Notes: generated by a model from the letters alone, not told the origin. DNA of 54,264 nucleotides from Mesorhizobium sp. LSHC420B00 (GCF_000503055.1 NZ_AYVY01000031.1:4496-58759), one strand, 5' to 3'. Counted from the first letter of the stretch, positions 19,041-28,118 are shown. Numbers and translations: made by a program.

Positions 19041-19403
19041 ATGGCGCAAAAATCCGGTTTTGATTTCTTCGGCCTCGGCAGCAAGCTGGGCAATGAGAGC
19101 GAAGTGCGCGAAAAGTTCTGGCGTACGGCGAAGAAGGCTGCCCGGCAGATCCCGTTCATGGAGGAGGTGGTCGCCGCCTATTACTGCGCCATGGACAAGA
19201 AGACGCCGCTGCGCGCCAAGGGCACATTGCTGGCTGCGCTCGGCTATTTCGTGCTGCCGACGGACGTCATCCCCGATTTCATCTTTGGGCTTGGCTTCAC
19301 CGACGACATCGCTGTGCTGACCGCGGCGATCACAACCGTCAGCGCCCACATCACGCCGGCGCACCGGCTCGCCGCCAGGCAGGCCATCGCCGACAAGAGC
19401 TGA
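19041..19403 (+). CDS. YkvA family protein (DUF1232)
   Basis: A 120-residue protein with the DUF1232/YkvA domain: PFMEEVVAAYYCAMDKKTPLRAKGTLLAALGYFVLPTDVIPDFIFGLGFTDDIAVLTAAI. The YFxxPxDxIPDxxxxxGxxDD signature is plainly present and is thought to form a membrane-associated hairpin. Function is not known. The ATG at 19041 is preceded by AAGGAGAGGTTG, an excellent ribosome-binding site. It follows the pterin dehydratase gene by 92 bp in the same direction and converges on a leftward methyltransferase-like gene. Confidence 0.9.
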   Translation: MAQKSGFDFFGLGSKLGNESEVREKFWRTAKKAARQIPFMEEVVAAYYCAMDKKTPLRAKGTLLAALGYFVLPTDVIPDFIFGLGFTDDIAVLTAAITTVSAHITPAHRLAARQAIADKS

Positions 19404-19448
19404 GCCGGTACGGCGCAAAAAATCGCGCGGGAACCGACTTTCCGGCCG

Positions 19449-20057
19449 TCAAAGCCACCGCCGCACCCGCGTCTTGTAGGCGCGATAGGCGTCTCCGAAC
19501 TTACGCTCGAGATAACGCTCTTCCGGCGCGATGACGCCCGTATTGATCACCCACAGCAAGGGAATGACGAGCGCGATACCCCAAAGACTTCCGGCCGCGA
19601 CACCGAGGCCCAGATAGATAAGGGTCGCTCCCAGATAGAACGGATTTCTGGTCCACCGATAGGTACCGTCGACGACCAGCGCCGTCGTTGGCAAGGTCGG
19701 TGGTATGTTGGTTCCAGCGGCCTGAAAGCGCCCCGCGGCCATAAAGATGAGCACGAAGCCGCACACCGCGAGCACGGCGCCGGCCAGATAGCGGGCGAGG
19801 GCCTGCCCGGCCATGACCGGGAGCGGCGCGAGCACCTCGAGCACGGTTGCCGCCCCCAGGAAGCCGAGGAAGATCAAAGGCGGCAGCGCAATGACCCCCG
19901 CCACGTCGGGCGCGCCCGGTCCGCCCGCCACCTCTCCGCCATCCGACCGGGGCACCGCGCCGCTGGCCACCGCGCGGACGGCGACACGAATGCCGAACAC
20001 GATCGCCAGGACGACTGTGCCGCCCGCCAGGATCAGAACTGTCTCGGAAATGGCCAT
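19449..20057 (-). CDS. Isoprenylcysteine carboxyl methyltransferase (ICMT)-like membrane protein
   Basis: A 202-residue multi-pass membrane protein of the ICMT/PEMT-like family. The C-terminal half holds the signature: LVVDGTYRWTRNPFYLGATLIYLGLG, then PEERYLERKFGDAYRAYKTRVRRWL, where RxPxYxG and EExxLxxxFGxxYxxYxxxVxR bind S-adenosylmethionine and the membrane substrate. Bacterial members have been linked to methylation of lipids or small hydrophobic compounds but are seldom characterised. A long hydrophobic N-terminal part contains two or three spans separated by a Gly/Pro-rich loop. ATG at 20057 is chosen over a TTG two codons upstream. Confidence 0.85.
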   Translation of the reverse strand: MAISETVLILAGGTVVLAIVFGIRVAVRAVASGAVPRSDGGEVAGGPGAPDVAGVIALPPLIFLGFLGAATVLEVLAPLPVMAGQALARYLAGAVLAVCGFVLIFMAAGRFQAAGTNIPPTLPTTALVVDGTYRWTRNPFYLGATLIYLGLGVAAGSLWGIALVIPLLWVINTGVIAPEERYLERKFGDAYRAYKTRVRRWL

Positions 20058-20419
20058 GGCCAAATCTCCCGTAAGCCGCCAAGGAGGGCACCCTGGCCGA
20101 GTGCCGTGGAGCCGAACGCAGACATATACCGCCTGGCGGGAAATTCGTCACGTAGCTCTCAGAAAAGCGAGAATCGCTGCAAGACCTAGCTGCTTGAAAA
20201 GTCAAACTCTTGCCGTTTTCGTGGCCTCCAAGTCGCGGCAGGGACATTGCGCCAGCCGCTTTTTCAAGCGGCAGCGCGAAGACGGCGGCGGTTTCCTGGC
20301 GTGAACATCCTTTTCTCAGGGGAAATTCACCGTTTGGTAACCCAGATTAAATCAAAATGAAGCGACGGGCAGGACGCCGAGCCGGCCTGCCGCCGCACCA
20401 GTGGAATACGGGAAAAGCG

Positions 20420-20926
20420 ATGCGCGGATTGATTGCTATAGTTTCCAGCCTGGCCCTGGTGGCCTTGACGGCGCCCGCGCTGGCGCAGTCGGCAACCAAG
20501 ATCGGCCAGCACAATGCCTGGGGCACCTACAGCTACCAGGCGTCGGGCGGCGGCAAGGTCTGCTATGTCCTGACCGTGCCAACCGACAAGCAGCCGCCGA
20601 CGCTCGATCATGGCGACATGTTCTTCTTCGTCAGCCAGCGGCCGGGGCAGCAAGTGTCCTACGAGCCGCAATTCATCGCCGGCTATACCTTCCAGGAAGG
20701 TTCCAAGGCCACCGTCACCATCGACAAGAAGTCTTTTTCGATGTTCACGCGCGGCAAGTCGGCCTGGGTCGAGAACGCCGCCGAGGAGCCGGTGCTGATC
20801 GCCGCGATGAAGACCGGCACCGACATGAAGGTGTCAGCCAAGTCCGGCCGCGGCAATACCACCACCTACGTCTTCTCGCTGAAGGGCATCTCGGCGGCGC
20901 TGGCCTCGATCGCCAAGTGCAAGTAA
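20420..20926 (+). CDS. Invasion-associated locus B (IalB) family protein
   Basis: A 168-residue exported protein of the IalB family, first described in Bartonella as a factor for erythrocyte entry but widespread in free-living Rhizobiales where its role is unclear. A signal peptide occupies residues 1-22 (MRGLIAIVSSLALVALTAPALA). The mature part matches the family: WGTYSYQASGGGKVCYVLTVPTDKQPP, MFFFVSQRPGQQ, SYEPQFIAGYTFQEGSKATVTID, SFSMFTRGKSAWVENAAEEPVLIAAMKTG. A conserved pair of cysteines (one after GGGK, one at the C-terminal AKCK) could form a disulfide. No neighbouring genes give a functional clue. Confidence 0.87.
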   Translation: MRGLIAIVSSLALVALTAPALAQSATKIGQHNAWGTYSYQASGGGKVCYVLTVPTDKQPPTLDHGDMFFFVSQRPGQQVSYEPQFIAGYTFQEGSKATVTIDKKSFSMFTRGKSAWVENAAEEPVLIAAMKTGTDMKVSAKSGRGNTTTYVFSLKGISAALASIAKCK

Positions 20927-21118
20927 AGTCCTCGTCCGGGACGTTCACGACCTAACACAGCGACGTAAAGAACCAGTGTTCGTGCGGTCTTGCCTTCTCT
21001 CCTTGTGGGAGAAGGAAGAACCCCCTGCATGACTCCGCCATCAACCTGTGCTATGCGCCGCGCTTCATTTCGGGCACGATGCTGTAATCGGCCGCAAATC
21101 GCTTATATTGGCGCAACA

Positions 21119-22351
21119 ATGACCCTTTCATTCGATCTTACCGCCGAAGGCGCGCGTGACGCGTTGCGCACCCGCACGGCGCCTGAAAAGCCGTCGCTGA
21201 TCGGCTTGACGCGCGCCGAACTCGGGGCCGCCCTCGTCGCCGCCGGCATCGTGCCGGAGCGCCAGGCGAAGATGCGCGCCCAGCAGCTCTGGCACTGGAT
21301 CTATGTGCGCGGCGTTTCCGATTTTGCCGGCATGTTCAACATCTCCAAGGATTTGCGCGCCGCACTGGACAGGCATTTCACCGTTGCCAGGCCCGAGATC
21401 GTCGAGGAGCAGATTTCCTCCGACGGCACGCGCAAATGGCTGTTCCGCTTTCCGCCGCGCGGCGCCGGCCGGCCGGTCGAGATCGAGACCGTCTACATTC
21501 CCGAAGAAGGCCGCGGCACGCTCTGCATCTCCTCGCAGGTCGGCTGCACCCTGACCTGCTCCTTCTGCCACACCGGCACGCAAAAGCTGGTGCGCAACCT
21601 GACGGCGGAAGAAATCCTCGCCCAGCTTTTGACAGCTCGCGACCGGCTCGGCGATTTCCCCGACCGCGACACGCCCGACGGCGCCATCGTGCCGGCCGAG
21701 GGCCGGAAAGTGTCCAACGTCGTCATGATGGGCATGGGTGAGCCGCTCTACAATTTCGAGGCGGTGAAGAAGGCGCTGCTGATTGCATCCGACGGCGACG
21801 GGCTTTCCCTGTCGAAGAGGCGCATCACGCTGTCGACCTCGGGCGTCGTGCCCGAAATCTTCCGCACCGGCGAGGAGATCGGCGTCATGCTGGCAATCTC
21901 GCTGCACGCTACCAATGACGATCTGCGTGACCTTTTGGTACCGATCAACAAGAAGTATCCGCTCAACGAGCTGATCGCTGCCTGCCGTGCCTATCCCGGC
22001 CTGTCCAACGCCAAGCGCATCACCTTCGAATATGTGATGCTGAAGGACGTCAATGATTCCATCGAGGACGCCAAGGCGCTGATCAAGCTGCTCAAGGGCA
22101 TCCCGGCCAAGATCAATCTGATCCCGTTCAATCCGTGGCCGGGCACCAACTACCAGTGCTCGGACTGGGAGACGATCGAGAAATTCGCCGACTACATCAA
22201 CAATGCCGGCTATGCCTCGCCGATCCGCACGCCGCGCGGCCGCGACATCCTCGCCGCCTGCGGCCAGCTCAAATCGGACTCCGAGCGCATGCGCAAAGTC
22301 GACCGGCTGGCGCTGGAAGCGATGATGATCGCAGGGCACGGCGAGGCGTGA
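21119..22351 (+). CDS. rlmN: 23S rRNA (adenine2503-C2)/tRNA (adenine37-C2)-methyltransferase
   Basis: Radical SAM dual-specificity methylase that modifies A2503 of 23S rRNA and A37 of some tRNAs, aiding decoding accuracy. The 410-residue protein has the 4Fe-4S motif Cys143-x3-Cys147-x2-Cys150 in VGCTLTCSFCHTGTQK, the SAM-binding GMGEPLYNFEAV and SLHATNDDLRDLLVPINKKYPL. The C-terminal PIRTPRGRDILAACGQLK includes the second catalytic cysteine that forms the transient protein-RNA link. Residues 30-120 form the RNA-binding accessory domain (RAQQLWHWIYVRGVSDF). The start follows a weak upstream region; the in-frame extension contains no family sequence. Its stop overlaps the next start (GTGA). Confidence 0.97.
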   Translation: MTLSFDLTAEGARDALRTRTAPEKPSLIGLTRAELGAALVAAGIVPERQAKMRAQQLWHWIYVRGVSDFAGMFNISKDLRAALDRHFTVARPEIVEEQISSDGTRKWLFRFPPRGAGRPVEIETVYIPEEGRGTLCISSQVGCTLTCSFCHTGTQKLVRNLTAEEILAQLLTARDRLGDFPDRDTPDGAIVPAEGRKVSNVVMMGMGEPLYNFEAVKKALLIASDGDGLSLSKRRITLSTSGVVPEIFRTGEEIGVMLAISLHATNDDLRDLLVPINKKYPLNELIAACRAYPGLSNAKRITFEYVMLKDVNDSIEDAKALIKLLKGIPAKINLIPFNPWPGTNYQCSDWETIEKFADYINNAGYASPIRTPRGRDILAACGQLKSDSERMRKVDRLALEAMMIAGHGEA

Positions 22352-22827
22352 ATCGCGTCGTCGCCTATCTGATCCGCTTCGCCGTCATCCTGATCGGTTA
22401 TGGCGTCGCCTCGCTGGCGGCCAGCGCATTTCTCAATATCATGTTTCTGGCGTCCCTGGGCTACACGCCGGAGCAGGCACCGCCGGCGGCGACGGCTTCC
22501 CTCTATTTTTCCGTCCCCTTCGTCGCGCTGTTCGTCGCCTATTTCGCTTTCATGCCGGCGGCGATCGCCATCCTGGTTTCCGAAATCCTCGGCCGGCGCG
22601 ACTGGCTGTTCTATGCACTGGCGGGCGCGGCGGTGGCGGCGGTCTTCCTCGGCTTCGTCCACCAGACGAACGACGCCAATTTCGAGGTTACCAACACAAG
22701 CGTCATGCTGGCGGTGATCGGCTGCGGCATGGTCGGCGGTATTTTCTACTGGCTGAGCGCCGGCCGCTCGGCTGGGAGCTGGCGTCAAATCGGACGCCCT
22801 ATTTCGCCTGGGCCGTCAGGATCTTGA
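22348..22827 (+). CDS. Small four-helix membrane protein of unknown function
   Basis: A 159-residue hydrophobic protein with four predicted membrane spans (about residues 8-34, 50-78, 86-104, 115-136). It starts with GTG overlapping the rlmN stop by four bases, so it is translationally coupled to rlmN. I do not recognise a domain beyond a general resemblance to uncharacterised rhizobial membrane proteins. Charged residues are few and sit in loops (LGRRDW, HQTNDANFEV). The C-terminal 10 residues are encoded in the 29-bp overlap with the convergent lysE-family gene, so the natural end may be shorter in relatives. Confidence 0.7.
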   Translation: MNRVVAYLIRFAVILIGYGVASLAASAFLNIMFLASLGYTPEQAPPAATASLYFSVPFVALFVAYFAFMPAAIAILVSEILGRRDWLFYALAGAAVAAVFLGFVHQTNDANFEVTNTSVMLAVIGCGMVGGIFYWLSAGRSAGSWRQIGRPISPGPSGS

Positions 22828-23440
22828 GCGCGAAGGCCGAAAAAACTCCGGCAAACAGATAGTCGACGACGCGCGTCACGCGCGGGCTGGCTTTCATCGC
22901 CGCCGAGAATTTTTCCGCCGCCAGCACCATCGGCGCTGTCACCGGGACCGACAGCACGACGAACATCGCGCCGAGGAAGAACAGCTTTCCCGGCGCATTG
23001 GGATCATGCGCGGAGACGAATTGCGGCAGGAAGGTCATGAAGAACAGGATGATCTTCGGATTGAGCAGATTGACGCCGAGCCCCGCCGCCCAGCTGCGAA
23101 CCAGCGATATCTGCGGCCCGCTCTTCTTCTCCGGTGAAAACGCCGACCCTTTTGTGATCGCCTGCCAGGCCAGGAAGACCAGATAGCCGGCGCCGAAAAT
23201 CTTCAGCACGAAGAACGCCATCGGCGAGGCGACGATCAGCGCCGAGACGCCGACCACCACCAACGTGGTGTGGATCAGCGTGCCGCACAGCGCGCCGGCC
23301 ATCGAGGCGAAGCCGGTGGCGCGGCCCTGGCTCAGCGTGCGCGACACGAACAGCGTCATGTCCGGCCCAGGCGTAATCGCCAGGATCACCGTCGCGATGG
23401 CGAATTGGATAAGCGTAGCGTTGTCGGGAATGAAGGACAT
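22799..23440 (-). CDS. LysE family translocator (amino acid/metabolite exporter)
   Basis: A 213-residue inner-membrane exporter of the LysE/RhtB family with six hydrophobic spans. The N-terminal ATVILAITPGPDMTLFVSRTLSQGRATGFASMAGALCGTLIHT carries the family signature (TPGPxxxxvxxxxxxxGrxxGxxxxxGxxxG). Later FLxWQAI, NPKIILFFMTFLPQFV is the conserved export-helix motif. Substrates in this family include homoserine lactones, threonine, lysine and other amino acids; this one cannot be assigned. The stop lies inside the end of the convergent membrane protein gene (29-bp overlap). Confidence 0.9.
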   Translation of the reverse strand: MSFIPDNATLIQFAIATVILAITPGPDMTLFVSRTLSQGRATGFASMAGALCGTLIHTTLVVVGVSALIVASPMAFFVLKIFGAGYLVFLAWQAITKGSAFSPEKKSGPQISLVRSWAAGLGVNLLNPKIILFFMTFLPQFVSAHDPNAPGKLFFLGAMFVVLSVPVTAPMVLAAEKFSAAMKASPRVTRVVDYLFAGVFSAFALKILTAQAK

Positions 23441-23618
23441 TGGCGGCCTCGGACAAGAAGGCGCAGCCTATAGCGCAGGCGCCTCGCCGACGCCAGCATC
23501 TCGCCGCCACGGCGTCTGGTCCAGCGCTTGCGGCTCCCAGGCGCCTGTTCCTCCCTTGCGCAGCCCCGAAACGCCGTGATACCTCGCCCGCAAGAATCCT
23601 GTCGCGGAACCGCCCACC

Positions 23619-24842
23619 ATGTCGAAAGCAAAAGCCGTCAAGAAAGTCGTGCTCGCCTATTCTGGCGGCCTTGACACCTCGATCATCCTGAAATGGCTGC
23701 AGACCGAGCTCGGCGCCGAGGTCGTGACCTTCACCGCCGATCTAGGCCAGGGTGGCGAACTGGAGCCGGCTAGGCGCAAGGCCGAGATGATGGGCATCAA
23801 GGATATTCGCATCGTCGATGTCCGCGAGGAGTTCGTATCCGATTTCGTCTTTCCGATGTTCCGCGCCAACGCTGTCTATGAAGGCACCTATCTGCTCGGC
23901 ACCTCGATCGCCCGGCCACTGATCTCGAAACATCTTGTCGAGATCGCCAGGGAGACCGGCGCCGATGCGATCGCCCATGGCGCCACCGGCAAGGGCAACG
24001 ATCAGGTGCGTTTCGAACTCTCGGCCTATGCGCTCAACCCCGACATCAAGGTCATCGCGCCCTGGCGCGACTGGTCGTTCAAGTCGCGCACCGATCTGAT
24101 CAATTTCGCCGAGCAGCACCAGATTCCGGTGCCGAAGGACAAGAAGGGCGATGCGCCGTTCTCGGTCGACGCCAACCTGCTGCATTCCTCCTCCGAGGGC
24201 AAGGTGCTGGAAGACCCGTGGAGCGAGCCGCCGGAATTCGTCCACCAGCGCACCATCTCGCCGATGGATGCGCCGGATGAGGTCACAGAGATCGAAATCG
24301 AATTCCTCAAGGGCGATCCCGTCGCGCTCAACGGCAAGAAACTGTCGCCGGCAACGATGCTGGCGGCGCTGAACGATGTCGGCCGCGACAATGGCATCGG
24401 CCGGCTCGATCTGGTCGAGAACCGTTTCGTCGGCATGAAATCGCGCGGCGTCTACGAGACCCCCGGCGGCACCATCCTGATATCGGCCCACCGGGCGATC
24501 GAATCGATCACGCTCGACCGCGGTGCCGCCCATCTCAAGGACGAGTTCATGCCGCGTTATGCCGAGCTGATCTATAACGGCTTCTGGTTCGCGCCCGAGC
24601 GGCTGATGCTGCAGGCGATGATCGACAAGAGCCAGGAAGACGTCGAAGGCATCGTGCGGCTGAAGCTCTACAAGGGCAACGTCATGGTCACCGGCCGCAA
24701 GTCGAGGAAGACGCTCTATTCCGATGCGCTGGTCACCTTCGAGGACGACCGCGGCGCTTACGACCAGAAAGATGCCGAAGGTTTCATCCGCCTCAATGCG
24801 CTGAGGCTGCGCACGCTGGCGGCGCGTGGTCGTAAAGGCTAA
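23619..24842 (+). CDS. argG: Argininosuccinate synthase
   Basis: Cytosolic enzyme joining citrulline and aspartate with ATP to form argininosuccinate, the penultimate step of arginine synthesis. The 407 residues show the PP-loop VVLAYSGGLDTSIILKWL, the aspartate/citrulline-binding stretches GTSIARPLISKHLVEIARETGADAIAHGATGKGNDQVRFE and PWSEPPEFVHQRTISPMDAPDE, and the C-terminal helix used for tetramer formation. Length is the standard for the shorter bacterial type. It is preceded by CGCCCACC with only a weak ribosome-binding site; a 145-bp AT-rich spacer follows. Confidence 0.97.
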   Translation: MSKAKAVKKVVLAYSGGLDTSIILKWLQTELGAEVVTFTADLGQGGELEPARRKAEMMGIKDIRIVDVREEFVSDFVFPMFRANAVYEGTYLLGTSIARPLISKHLVEIARETGADAIAHGATGKGNDQVRFELSAYALNPDIKVIAPWRDWSFKSRTDLINFAEQHQIPVPKDKKGDAPFSVDANLLHSSSEGKVLEDPWSEPPEFVHQRTISPMDAPDEVTEIEIEFLKGDPVALNGKKLSPATMLAALNDVGRDNGIGRLDLVENRFVGMKSRGVYETPGGTILISAHRAIESITLDRGAAHLKDEFMPRYAELIYNGFWFAPERLMLQAMIDKSQEDVEGIVRLKLYKGNVMVTGRKSRKTLYSDALVTFEDDRGAYDQKDAEGFIRLNALRLRTLAARGRKG

Positions 24843-24988
24843 GTATATATTCATGAAAATCCTGCTTAGCCTGGATCCATACTCTTAGTGAGCTAATGTA
24901 GTTATTTCTAATGACAGCTGCAGGGCTTTTCTTGCTTGACCTCATGGCCGGATTGTCCAATTTTTTTTTGGGCAATGGGGCTGTAATA

Positions 24989-25288
24989 ATGCGACTTGGT
25001 CTTTTGATTTTGACGGCGATGTTTGGCATTCTGGCGGGCTGCCAGACCGGACAGGACACCACGAAGAAGGATCCCCAGGCGGGATGCATCGCCGCTGTCG
25101 CTACATGGACCATTACGTTCAAACATGAGATCGCAGCCTTCATGGGCGTTTCTCAGGAACGCATGCCGAGCCTCTTCTGCCGGCGCTTGGGCGATGCGGT
25201 GCGCAGCGGCCGAATTGGCTTCTCCGACATAAACAGCCTTCAGCTCGACCAATCCACCGACATCTGGAAGGTCATCAAAGGGAAGTGA
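24989..25288 (+). CDS. Small putative lipoprotein of unknown function
   Basis: A 99-residue protein with a lipoprotein signal: MRLGLLILTAMFGILAGCQTG, where LAGC is a good lipobox and Cys18 would be acylated. The mature part is soluble-looking and has three further cysteines that could form disulfides (AGCIAAV, SLFCRRLG). The pattern SQERMPSLFCRRLGDAVRSGRIGFSDINSLQ is reminiscent of small rhizobial secreted proteins, but I do not recognise a family. The upstream in-frame frame (from 24911) lacks a signal sequence and crosses a run of nine T, so the ATG at 24989 was chosen. It is eight bases from the next gene, suggesting a two-gene unit of exported proteins. Confidence 0.65.
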   Translation: MRLGLLILTAMFGILAGCQTGQDTTKKDPQAGCIAAVATWTITFKHEIAAFMGVSQERMPSLFCRRLGDAVRSGRIGFSDINSLQLDQSTDIWKVIKGK

Positions 25289-25295
25289 GTCGGCG

Positions 25296-25826
25296 ATGGT
25301 TAGTTTGCGACGCGCCACGCGACTTCCGCTGATGTTGCTGGCGGGCCTGGCAGCAGCCGGAGCGGAGGAATTCGATCCCACCTCGCTCGACCTCGCCGCG
25401 CTGGTTGAATGCAGGGCCGACGTGCCGGCCTATAACGGATTCGCCTTGTGGCTGAGCGGTGAGCCCGGCGCGGCGGAAAAACTTGGCTGGAAGGAAGTCA
25501 CCGCCGGCAATCCTTTCCTCAGGCAATACGAGCTGCCGGCCACGGTCGGCGTCTTCGGGCGCGAAACGGCGGCCGTCGTCCTTACCGCGACCGGGCCGAT
25601 GGCGGTGTTTGACGATGTTTCCGCGCCCGATCTCGCTCGAGCGCTCGGCGTCACAGCGCAAATCTCGACACCGGACAAATTCCTTGGCGAGAAGGTGCTC
25701 GTCGAAAGCAGCGAGGAAGCCGACGGCATGACATTTTCCACGCACATTGCGCTCAATGTCTCAACCGTTAATTCACATCCCGGCAAGGTTCTCGCCGGCT
25801 GCTCCTACGCGCTCGACGTGAAATAG
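25296..25826 (+). CDS. Secreted protein of unknown function
   Basis: A 176-residue protein with an N-terminal signal peptide (RLPLMLLAGLAAAGAEE), so a periplasmic or surface location is likely. The mature part is mixed alpha/beta and has two cysteines (VECRADVPAY near the start and LAGCSYALDVK at the end) that may bridge. Phrases such as LPATVGVFGRETAAVVLTATGPMAVFDDV suggest a beta-rich core. I know no function for it. It sits directly behind the small lipoprotein gene and is followed by an intrinsic terminator, so the pair forms a discrete operon independent of argG. Confidence 0.7.
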   Translation: MVSLRRATRLPLMLLAGLAAAGAEEFDPTSLDLAALVECRADVPAYNGFALWLSGEPGAAEKLGWKEVTAGNPFLRQYELPATVGVFGRETAAVVLTATGPMAVFDDVSAPDLARALGVTAQISTPDKFLGEKVLVESSEEADGMTFSTHIALNVSTVNSHPGKVLAGCSYALDVK

Positions 25827-25851
25827 AAAGCCCGGCGCATGGCCGGGCTTT
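25827..25851 (+). terminator. Intrinsic terminator after the 25296 gene
   Basis: Stem AAAGCCCGGC / GCCGGGCTTT around gcatg, starting one base after the stop codon of the secreted protein gene. The stem's own T residues and the following TGTGT give a modest U tract. It can work in both directions and may also serve the convergent transglycosylase transcript. Confidence 0.7.
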
Positions 25852-25884
25852 GTGTCGAATCATTCTATCGAATAGAGATTTCTG

Positions 25885-26685
25885 TCAGTCGGCATCGATG
25901 GCTGTGGCCATGCGGGCGATGGCCTGTTGATAGACGCTAGCGGAATTCCAGCCAGCGATTGCGCCCATATTCGCCTGCGCGCTCGCTCCGGCCCGCCAAC
26001 CATGGCCCTTGAGGAAGTTGGCCGTGGAAGCCAACGCAGTGCTCTTGTCGCGCAGATTTTTGTTGCCGACGCCATACGTCAAAACATTTCCGGGCAGGAA
26101 CTGCGTGTGGCCGATCTCGCCATGTGCGGCACCGACCGACGAGGCGCTCAACGCTCCGCGATCGACCAGCTTCAGGGCTGCAATGGCATGGGGATAGAAG
26201 AACTCCGGACGGCGGCAATCATAGGCGAGCGTTAAAATGGCAGAGACCGTATTCTGGTTGCCCATGGCGGAACCGAAGCCCGTCTCCATACCCCAGATGG
26301 CGATCAACACACCCGGCGACACGCCGTAATTCCGTTCGATCTTGTCGAACAGCGCCGCATTGGCCTTCTTCAGCGCACGGCCCCTGGCAATGATCGCGGA
26401 CGCGCCACGGCGCTTCATGAAAGCTTCGACCGAGCCGCTGAAAGCCTTATGGATGGCGCGGTCGACGGAGATCGTCTTTGTCGCGTAGGTTGCGCGAGCC
26501 AGAGCGGCCAGACCCTTCGAGCCGACACCGTCGGCCTTGGCCTCCGCGGCAAACTCCGGTTTCCACGCCTCGAAGCCGGCGCCGTTTTTGCCACAACTGG
26601 CCGCCGCCTGCGCGCCCGTCGCCAGCGCAAGCACCGCCACCACCGTGGCCACTACAAACATCTTCCCCTTGGCAAGAAATGCCAT
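25885..26685 (-). CDS. Lytic murein transglycosylase (MltB-like)
   Basis: A periplasmic enzyme that cleaves peptidoglycan to 1,6-anhydromuropeptides. Residues 1-28 are a signal peptide (FVVATVVAVLALATGAQA). The SLT-type catalytic region is visible as NYGVSPGVLIAIWGMETGFGSAMGNQNTVSAILTLAYDCRRPEFF, in which the Glu of GMETGFG is the general acid, followed by GEIGHTQFLPGNVLTYGV, the GxxGxxQFxPxxxxxYGv motif of the MltB subgroup. The ATG at 26685 has AGGAGAGCAGC upstream. At 266 residues it is shorter than E. coli MltB and lacks a C-terminal peptidoglycan-binding domain, which is common in Rhizobiales. Confidence 0.9.
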   Translation of the reverse strand: MAFLAKGKMFVVATVVAVLALATGAQAAASCGKNGAGFEAWKPEFAAEAKADGVGSKGLAALARATYATKTISVDRAIHKAFSGSVEAFMKRRGASAIIARGRALKKANAALFDKIERNYGVSPGVLIAIWGMETGFGSAMGNQNTVSAILTLAYDCRRPEFFYPHAIAALKLVDRGALSASSVGAAHGEIGHTQFLPGNVLTYGVGNKNLRDKSTALASTANFLKGHGWRAGASAQANMGAIAGWNSASVYQQAIARMATAIDAD

Positions 26686-26870
26686 GCTGCTCTCCTGGTT
26701 GCCTGAATCACGTTCCCAATTGCGAATTTGCCAGCGAAACACCTGCTTGTCACTGTCCCGGCGCTGCGCCGATGCACTCAATACAGCAGGAACTTCAAAT
26801 CCACCACACTGGCGGATGCCCGGGAATTTGCCTACGATCAAGTAATTATTGTGGCGGGGACAGAATAAGC

Positions 26871-28118
26871 ATGAAAGACGTTGATGTCGTGATCGTCGGC
26901 GCCGGTTCGGCCGGACTTTCGGCTGCCAAGACCCTGCGCGCCGCCGGTTTTTCCTTCAAATTGTTAGAAGCGATGAACCGCGTCGGCGGCCGCGCCTGGA
27001 CCAGCGACCAGCATTTCGGCGTGCCGTTCGACATCGGCTGCGCCTGGCTGCATGCGGCAGACCGCAATCCCTACTTTCCCGAGGCGAAAGCCGCCGCCTG
27101 GACGCTTCATCACCACGACATGAATGTCGATCATCTCTACTACCGCGAGCGAAAGGCAAGCGAAGCCGAAGAGGCCGCGATGAAGGTGGCCGACGCAAGA
27201 CTGCTCGAACTGGTGGCGGCACATCAGGTGAGGGAAGGCGACGATGACCGCCTTTCGGCATTGCTCGCCAAAGGCCACGCGCCGCGCGCCGCCGCAACCT
27301 TCGCGGGGCCGATGGATTTCGGCGCCGACGAGGACGAGATATCGATCCGCGACTTTCAGGCCGCCGCCGATCTCGATCCGAACTATTTCACCAGGGAAGG
27401 CTTCGGCACGCTGGTTGCGCGCTTCGGCGCCGACGTGCCGGTGGAGCTGTCGACGCCGGTGCGCAAGATCCTCTGGGATGGGCCGGGCGTAGCCTGCGTC
27501 ACCGATCGCGGTACCATCCGCGCCAAGGCTGTCATCGTCACCGCCTCGCCGGCAGTGCTCGCCTTCGAGGAGATTGCGTTCTCGCCCGCACTCCCCGATG
27601 GGCATTTCGCTGCCTTCTTCGATCTGCCGATGGGCATGCTGACCAAGCTGCCGGTCGAAATATCCGGCACGAGGCTTGGCTTGGAGCCGTTCGACGATTT
27701 GCTGATCGAGCGGCTGGCCCGGCACGACATCTACTTCCTCTGCTTTCCCTTCGACTTCGATTTGATGGTCGGTTTCGTCGGCGGCGATTTCGCTTGGGAG
27801 ATGTCGGCGGTGGGCGAGGCGGCCGGCATCGACTTCGTCGTCGACCGGCTCTGCGGCATCTTTGGCGGCGACGTACGAAAGCATGTCGGACGCGCAATGA
27901 TGACCAATTGGGGCGCTGAGCGGTTTGTGCGCGGCGCCTATGCGGCGGCGCGGCCCGGCCGCTCGCAAGCGCGCGCCACGCTGATGCAGCCGGTGGCGGA
28001 AAAGATCTTCTTCGCCGGCGAGCATTTGGCCGGTCCGCTGATGCAGACCTGCGGCGGCGCCAGATTGTCGGGCGAGGCAGTGGCCAGGGAGGTCGTGGCC
28101 CAGCTTGCGGCAAAATAG
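26871..28118 (+). CDS. Flavin-containing amine oxidase family FAD-dependent oxidoreductase
   Basis: A 415-residue flavoprotein of the monoamine oxidase/amine oxidoreductase type. The Rossmann dinucleotide motif is VVIVGAGSAGLSAAKTLRAAGFSFKLLEAMNRVGGRAWT, containing GxGxxG and the downstream GGRAWT that binds FAD. The C-terminal FAD contact is KIFFAGEHLAGPLMQTCGGARLSGEAVAREV. The middle VIVTASPAVL matches the substrate-domain entry. The substrate (amine, carotenoid-like or other) cannot be inferred. Long upstream extension is rejected because the FAD motif begins right at ATG 26871. It is divergent from the transglycosylase gene. Confidence 0.88.
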   Translation: MKDVDVVIVGAGSAGLSAAKTLRAAGFSFKLLEAMNRVGGRAWTSDQHFGVPFDIGCAWLHAADRNPYFPEAKAAAWTLHHHDMNVDHLYYRERKASEAEEAAMKVADARLLELVAAHQVREGDDDRLSALLAKGHAPRAAATFAGPMDFGADEDEISIRDFQAAADLDPNYFTREGFGTLVARFGADVPVELSTPVRKILWDGPGVACVTDRGTIRAKAVIVTASPAVLAFEEIAFSPALPDGHFAAFFDLPMGMLTKLPVEISGTRLGLEPFDDLLIERLARHDIYFLCFPFDFDLMVGFVGGDFAWEMSAVGEAAGIDFVVDRLCGIFGGDVRKHVGRAMMTNWGAERFVRGAYAAARPGRSQARATLMQPVAEKIFFAGEHLAGPLMQTCGGARLSGEAVAREVVAQLAAK

